Positions 5,045 through 9,448 of a stretch of 9,448 bases of DNA are shown here, piece after piece. The notes beneath the pieces are model-generated. The model ran no database searches. It was given only the letters and a program-made list of their open reading frames with translations, and was not told the origin of the DNA. The DNA is taken from the NCBI GenBank assembly GCA_946623485.1, contig CAMORF010000063.1:1-9448 (forward strand), read 5' to 3'. Positions within the stretch are counted from its first letter, which is position 1, and every line of letters starts with the position of its first letter. This stretch comes from an uncultured Clostridia bacterium. GTDB lineage: Bacteria > Bacillota > Clostridia > Lachnospirales > Lachnospiraceae. The position numbers and the translations under genes are program-made.

Positions 5045-7495
5045 ATGAGACATTTTGGAACAGATCTGATCCGGGCACTGGATCTCTATCAGTCGGAGGG
5101 GATACGACGTTTTTGCCATCCTTCCTGCACCATTCTGAGCCCTGTATCCGGACATCTCCGTGTCCGTTTTCCGGGGAGTGCCGGATCCTCAGAATCTGTC
5201 AGGACTTATGATGGGTTTCTTTCCGAAAGCGGGGAATCATTGCACAATTCCGAAGTGATCCTGATCCCCTGCGGGAGCAGGGTGGAGCTCTTTTGTGAAG
5301 GTCTCTCCTCCTACCTGGTTCTGCAGCTGTCGCCTGCTTTCCTGATGGAGGCTTTTTCAAAGGAGCCCCTGCTTTCTGAAACCATATCCTCCGCGCAAAA
5401 GCCGGCGCTGACGCAGATTCTGCCGGATCTGTTCGCTTTGCTTCCCTTGTACCAGGACTCCCCGGAACGTAACCGCCTTGAGATCAACCGTCTTCTCTTT
5501 TCCCTCCTTGGCGGCCTGGACCGGGTTCTCCTCCCCCAGGCGGAGGGTGCCGCCCGGATGTCCCCCGCCCCATCCTCCCGGCAGGAATCCGTAGACTCCT
5601 ACATTGCCGCGCATATTGAAAAACAGATCAGCCTGCAGGAGACCGCGAAAGCCTGCGGCCTGACACCGCAGTATCTGTCTTCTTTCTTCCAGAAAAGCAT
5701 GAACTGCACCTTTATGGAATATGTCAACCGCATCAAGGCGCAGAAAGCCCACGACTGGTTCCTTCGTTCAGACCTCTCTGCCGAGGATGTCTGCGCGATC
5801 GTCGGTTTCAAGACCTATTCCGCATTCTGCAAAAGCATGGAAGCCAGGTACCAAAAAAGCTGGGAAACACTGCGCAGCGAAGTGGCGCCTGATTTTGTCC
5901 GCCTTCCGGCGGAAGAGATTGTCCGGAATCCTCCTTCCACGCTGTATCCCGTGACAAAGCCTTTGGACGAGGGGACGCTTGCCCATAAGCCTGTGTACCA
6001 GATCCGGAAGGAAACCATTCAGGCGCAGACCAGGCCGGACAAGCCATTTCCGACATCCTGGAAGATGATCCTGAATGTCGGCAGCGCTGATTCCATCTTC
6101 TTTGAACCGTTCCTCCGAAAGCTGAACGAGTTCAACCGGATCGTTTCCTTCCGGTACTGCCGCATGTATGGCCTGTTTCAGCTGGTTACGGTCTATTCCT
6201 CAGGAAGCAGGATGTATTATGGGTTTGAGCTGATCTTCCAGAACCTGGACTCCATCATCAATGCAGGTCTGATTCCCTTCCTGGATATCGGATTCAGACA
6301 ATTCCCCGGGCATCGGAACCCATTGTCTAGCTTTGCGTTTAACTCCGATCCGGCCGATGTTTATTATGAGAAGCTCTTCCTCATCCTTCCGGAATTCCTC
6401 AAAGCCGCTTCCAACCGTTACGGCCGGGGCGCTGTAGAGAAATGGAGGCTGGAGTTTCATTTCAGTTATCAGAACAACCGAAGCTTTACCTTCTGGCAGT
6501 TTCTGTCCGCCTTCCGGAAAATCGAAGAAGCTGCCCGCAAGGTGCTTCCCAATGTCAGGATCGGAGGGTTCGGCTTTGACGCCGGACTCAGGGAAGACAA
6601 ACTGCAAAACATGCTGGACCAGCTAAAGTCATCCGGCTGCCGGATGGATTTTCTCAGCATGCACGTAAACGGACTGATCCTGCCGGAAGGCAATTGCAGC
6701 TTCCGTTATACCACCGATGAAAATGAGCCTGCCCGCCGTGTCTTCGTTGCCTCCAGGCTGCTTCGGAACTGTTATCCGAGCCTTCCTGTCTACATTACAG
6801 AGTTCGGTTTTGCGCATTTTGTCAAAAGCGCGCTGAATGATTCTCTTTTCCAGGCTCCCTTTGTCCTGCGTTTCTTCACGGAAAATGCAGGACGGGTGGA
6901 CGGGATCGGCTATCATATGATGGATGACCTGGGAGACTATGAGAGGCCTGCAGAGCGTGAATTCTTCGGAGGCGCCGGGCTCTTTTCCACCCATGGACTG
7001 CGGAAGCCTTCCTATTATGCTTTTTCCTTCCTTTCCCGGCTGGGCAACTCTGTCCTGTCGATGACTCGAAACCATATCCTGACCGCGCGGTCCAGGTTTA
7101 ATTATCAGCTCGTCGCATTTCATTACCGCCACATTCCCGATACGCCCGGCCAGTATAAGACGGAGGATGAGGTTCGGTTCTTTGAAAAAAAATGCGCTGA
7201 GGCCGCGGACCGTCTCCTGCTGCAGTTTTGCATCAGCGGCGCGGCGCCGGGAACATACCTCACCAAAATAATCCGGATGTCGCCGGACGTCGGAAGCCTT
7301 CACAAGCTTTGGCTCTATCACGCATCCAGCCTGAACAGCCTGGATGAGCCGGACTATCAGTTTTTCAGGGGATTTGCCCTTCCGGAAGTATCTGCGGCTC
7401 CGCTCAGTGTTCCCGCGTCCGGAGAGCTCACGGTCGAGGTGCTGCTCGCTCCCCTGGAAACGGTTCTGATGCTGATTGACCGAAGCGCAGTATAA
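5045..7495 (+). CDS. AraC-type regulator fused to a GH39-like domain, acid/base Glu lost, 816 aa
   Basis: The start at 5045 follows GAGGTG; the upstream in-frame ATG at 4991 has no such site and overlaps the promoter. Residues 1-165 are a poorly conserved sensor, possibly a degenerate cupin. Residues 183-278 are an AraC/XylS double HTH: the first helix pair is canonical (LTPQYLSSFFQKSM), while the second (AEDVCAIVGFKTYSAF) lacks the usual closing GxSPxxYR. Residues 340-816 form a full GH39 (beta-xylosidase/iduronidase) barrel plus C-terminal beta domain. Support for GH39 includes YITEF (583-587, nucleophile E586) and FFGGAGLFSTHGLRKPSYYAF (640-660). The site that should read WxFExWNEPN reads WRLEFHFSYQ (467-476), so the acid/base glutamate is serine (S474). 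It is probably a sugar-responsive regulator using GH39 as sensor; weak hydrolase activity is not excluded. It is followed after 16 bp by a paralogue and is divergent from the Gfo/Idh gene. Confidence 0.88.
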   Translation: MRHFGTDLIRALDLYQSEGIRRFCHPSCTILSPVSGHLRVRFPGSAGSSESVRTYDGFLSESGESLHNSEVILIPCGSRVELFCEGLSSYLVLQLSPAFLMEAFSKEPLLSETISSAQKPALTQILPDLFALLPLYQDSPERNRLEINRLLFSLLGGLDRVLLPQAEGAARMSPAPSSRQESVDSYIAAHIEKQISLQETAKACGLTPQYLSSFFQKSMNCTFMEYVNRIKAQKAHDWFLRSDLSAEDVCAIVGFKTYSAFCKSMEARYQKSWETLRSEVAPDFVRLPAEEIVRNPPSTLYPVTKPLDEGTLAHKPVYQIRKETIQAQTRPDKPFPTSWKMILNVGSADSIFFEPFLRKLNEFNRIVSFRYCRMYGLFQLVTVYSSGSRMYYGFELIFQNLDSIINAGLIPFLDIGFRQFPGHRNPLSSFAFNSDPADVYYEKLFLILPEFLKAASNRYGRGAVEKWRLEFHFSYQNNRSFTFWQFLSAFRKIEEAARKVLPNVRIGGFGFDAGLREDKLQNMLDQLKSSGCRMDFLSMHVNGLILPEGNCSFRYTTDENEPARRVFVASRLLRNCYPSLPVYITEFGFAHFVKSALNDSLFQAPFVLRFFTENAGRVDGIGYHMMDDLGDYERPAEREFFGGAGLFSTHGLRKPSYYAFSFLSRLGNSVLSMTRNHILTARSRFNYQLVAFHYRHIPDTPGQYKTEDEVRFFEKKCAEAADRLLLQFCISGAAPGTYLTKIIRMSPDVGSLHKLWLYHASSLNSLDEPDYQFFRGFALPEVSAAPLSVPASGELTVEVLLAPLETVLMLIDRSAV

Positions 7496-7511
7496 TAAGG
7501 ATGGAGTCCAT

Positions 7512-9448
7512 ATGCAGACAATTGATTTTCCGGTCACATTCCTGACCCAGAAGCACCTGAGAAACGCAACATCCGAAACCAGCGAGTCCTTCGAGATCGT
7601 GTATGTCCTCTCCGGTACGCTCATGATTAACCGCAAGCCGGGACGCCCGCTCACCTATGAGCAGGGGGACCTGACCATGATCCGCAGCGGCACCAATTAT
7701 GACATGGTTCCCCGGAAGGCCTGTATGATTCTGCACGTCGGCATCATGCCCGCTTTCATTGATCAGACAGCCTGCCCGGAATACCGGATTATGTGTGATT
7801 CCGTCCTGGAGCCGGACCGGGATTATTTCCCGATCCGCAGGATTCTCTCCTCTGTCTCCAGCGAATATATGGATTACACCAGGGACCATACCCTGTCGAT
7901 CACAGGCCATCTGTTCCAGCTTCTGGACATCCTGTCACAGGATTTCCGGATCAATCCGGCCCGGACGCAGGTAGATTCCAGCGGGAAATATGACAGCCGG
8001 ATCCGGCAGATCGAAGAATATATCAGCTCCCATTATAAAAATTCCGTTTCCCTGTCTGACCTTTCCGAAAACCTGCATCTGACCCCGCAGTATGTCTCAA
8101 AGTTCTTTCGGAAAAACTTTGGAAGCAGTTTCAGCGGCTATCTGAACCACATCCGCCTCGAACACGCCGTGCGGGACATCCGCTATACGGACCGGAGCAT
8201 CACCGACATTGCCTTCAGCAGCGGGTTTATCAACGTTTCTACCTTTAACCGGAATTTCCGGAGTGAATTCGGAGTATCCCCAAAACAATACCGGGAAAGC
8301 CTGCGGAAGCAAAAAACAGCCACTCCTGTTGAGGAGCCTGTTCAGGCAAAAGAATTCGCAGCCCTCTCCAACCTGATCAGCCAGCGAAGCATCTCCGTGA
8401 GTGTGTCGGACGGAGCAGAATTTATTGAACACTTCTGTCCGGTCATCAACATCGGGTTTGCAAGGAACCTGCTTTCCTCCCATTTTCAGGAAACCCTTCT
8501 GGCCGCGCGCTCTGACCTGCATTTCACCTATGTACGGATGGAGGGCATGGTCAGCGGAGCGCTGATCCAGAAACTGGTTGACCTTCCCGATTATGACTAC
8601 CGGGATGCTTTCTATATCCTGCAATGGATGTATGAAAACCGCCTGGTGCCGTTGATCGAGCTCAGCGGCAATTCCGTCCATACGATGGCCATGCTCACAG
8701 GGGATGAGACCCCGTCCCACCCTTTCCGGTACACGCCCCGGGACCTCATCCGCCTTGACCATTTTCTGGAATTCATATGCAGCCGCTTTGATCCTGCGTG
8801 GCTGGGAAAGTGGATCTTTGAATTCTATTGTCCTGCCGGCCTGGATCCTGACCAGTACGTCAGTGATTACCTGAGCATTCAGGAGCTGCTTCGCAAGCGT
8901 CTTCCTTCCAGCCGTTTCGGGGGGCCCGGTACTTTTTCCGGTGTCTCTTCGGATGATTTTCTGGTGCTCCTTGGCAAAATCAGGGAATCCGGCATCCGCC
9001 CGGACTTTATCTCGGTGCATTTATTCTCGATGCAATATGAATTCCGGGACAATTCGCGTTACAAAAGCCTGGTCTCCGTTGACAGATCCCCGGTAAAGCA
9101 GCAGGGATGGGTGCTGGAGCAGATTGAGCAGGTATTCGGAGAAAGAATCCCGCTGTATATCACAGAGTTTAATTCCTGCATGATCCCGGATACCTACATC
9201 AATACATCCTGTTACCAGGCGACGTTTCTGTGCCACAACCTGCTGCGTCTGTGCGAGTATTCCCCGATGGTCGGCTACTGGATGCTAAATGATATCGCTT
9301 TTTCCATCGCCAATATGACCAACCGGCCCCAGGCAGGGGTGAGCCTTCTGGACAAGTCCGGGATCCCTCTGCCTGCTTACCATGCATACCGCTTCCTGTC
9401 AAAGCTGGGGCCTGTGCTGATCCGCCGCGGGGAGCATTACTGCATCAC
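7512..9448 (+). CDS. Second AraC-GH39 fusion regulator, partial at window end (645+ aa)
   Basis: The gene starts at 7512 after AAGGATGGAG, which begins just after the stop of the preceding gene, so the two are probably cotranscribed. Residues 1-85 form an AraC-type cupin (FEIVYVLSGTLMIN, then TYEQGDLTMIRSG). Residues 163-265 are a complete AraC/XylS double HTH, with LTPQYVSKFFRKNFGSSF in the first and ITDIAFSSGFINVSTFNRNFR ending GVSPKQYR in the second. The GH39-like part runs from about 300 to past 645. YITEFNS (549-555) keeps the nucleophile (E552), and GVSLLDKSGIPLPAYHAYRFL (609-629) is the typical late barrel motif. The acid/base region WIFEFYCPAG (434-443) has proline 441 where WxFExWNEPN has its acid/base glutamate. 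It is therefore a likely sensor rather than a glycosidase. DNA binding looks better preserved here than in the upstream paralogue. The C-terminal beta domain lies outside the window. Confidence 0.88.
   Translation, partial: MQTIDFPVTFLTQKHLRNATSETSESFEIVYVLSGTLMINRKPGRPLTYEQGDLTMIRSGTNYDMVPRKACMILHVGIMPAFIDQTACPEYRIMCDSVLEPDRDYFPIRRILSSVSSEYMDYTRDHTLSITGHLFQLLDILSQDFRINPARTQVDSSGKYDSRIRQIEEYISSHYKNSVSLSDLSENLHLTPQYVSKFFRKNFGSSFSGYLNHIRLEHAVRDIRYTDRSITDIAFSSGFINVSTFNRNFRSEFGVSPKQYRESLRKQKTATPVEEPVQAKEFAALSNLISQRSISVSVSDGAEFIEHFCPVINIGFARNLLSSHFQETLLAARSDLHFTYVRMEGMVSGALIQKLVDLPDYDYRDAFYILQWMYENRLVPLIELSGNSVHTMAMLTGDETPSHPFRYTPRDLIRLDHFLEFICSRFDPAWLGKWIFEFYCPAGLDPDQYVSDYLSIQELLRKRLPSSRFGGPGTFSGVSSDDFLVLLGKIRESGIRPDFISVHLFSMQYEFRDNSRYKSLVSVDRSPVKQQGWVLEQIEQVFGERIPLYITEFNSCMIPDTYINTSCYQATFLCHNLLRLCEYSPMVGYWMLNDIAFSIANMTNRPQAGVSLLDKSGIPLPAYHAYRFLSKLGPVLIRRGEHYCI

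Noticed and set aside
6629..7654. A 341-residue minus-strand open frame, plus smaller ones across 8097-9402
   Set aside because: These lie opposite the AraC-GH39 genes, which have clear conserved motifs. The antisense products have no recognisable domain.

Overview
The window (about 50-55% G+C by eye) looks like an accessory catabolic locus of a Clostridia-type Bacillota, most likely a Lachnospiraceae-like gut anaerobe. The grounds are strong AAGGAG/GGAGG ribosome binding sites, a cytoplasmic fumarate-reductase-like flavoprotein next to an iron-sulfur flavoprotein electron carrier, and AraC-type regulators fused to a GH39 glycosidase fold. The taxonomic call is inference; no rRNA or marker gene is present.

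Layout. The left half (1-4693) is entirely on the minus strand. In transcription order it holds a Gfo/Idh/MocA dehydrogenase (4693-3641), a FAD-binding reductase of the fumarate reductase/urocanate reductase superfamily (3330-1873), a small SnoaL-like protein (1559-1218), and the first 382 residues of a multi-cluster Fe-S flavoprotein (1146 to beyond base 1). These are not one tight operon. Gaps of about 310 bp (3331-3640) and 313 bp (1560-1872) separate the first three genes, and both gaps carry promoter-like and palindromic elements. Only the SnoaL and Fe-S flavoprotein genes (71-bp gap) look tightly coupled. The right half is on the plus strand and diverges from the Gfo/Idh gene across a 351-bp intergenic region. 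It holds two tandem AraC-GH39 fusion genes, 5045-7495 and 7512 to beyond the window end, separated by 16 bp.

How the parts may work together (inference). The fusion proteins are probably glycoside-responsive regulators. Both keep the GH39 fold and the nucleophile glutamate but lack the acid/base glutamate of the NEP motif, so the GH39 part looks like a ligand-sensing pseudo-glycosidase. The divergent minus-strand genes would be their natural targets. The redox genes (NAD-dependent Gfo/Idh dehydrogenase, FAD reductase, Fe-S electron carrier) plus the NTF2-fold SnoaL protein fit anaerobic processing of a glycosylated or carbonyl/enoate compound; the substrate cannot be read from the sequence.

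The most unusual non-coding part is the leader of the SnoaL gene. A TATAAT box sits next to a long palindrome. Inside the transcribed leader are a 16-bp hairpin with two G-U wobbles, five tandem copies of an 18-bp repeat with a fixed TTACAG core, and another hairpin before the ribosome binding site.
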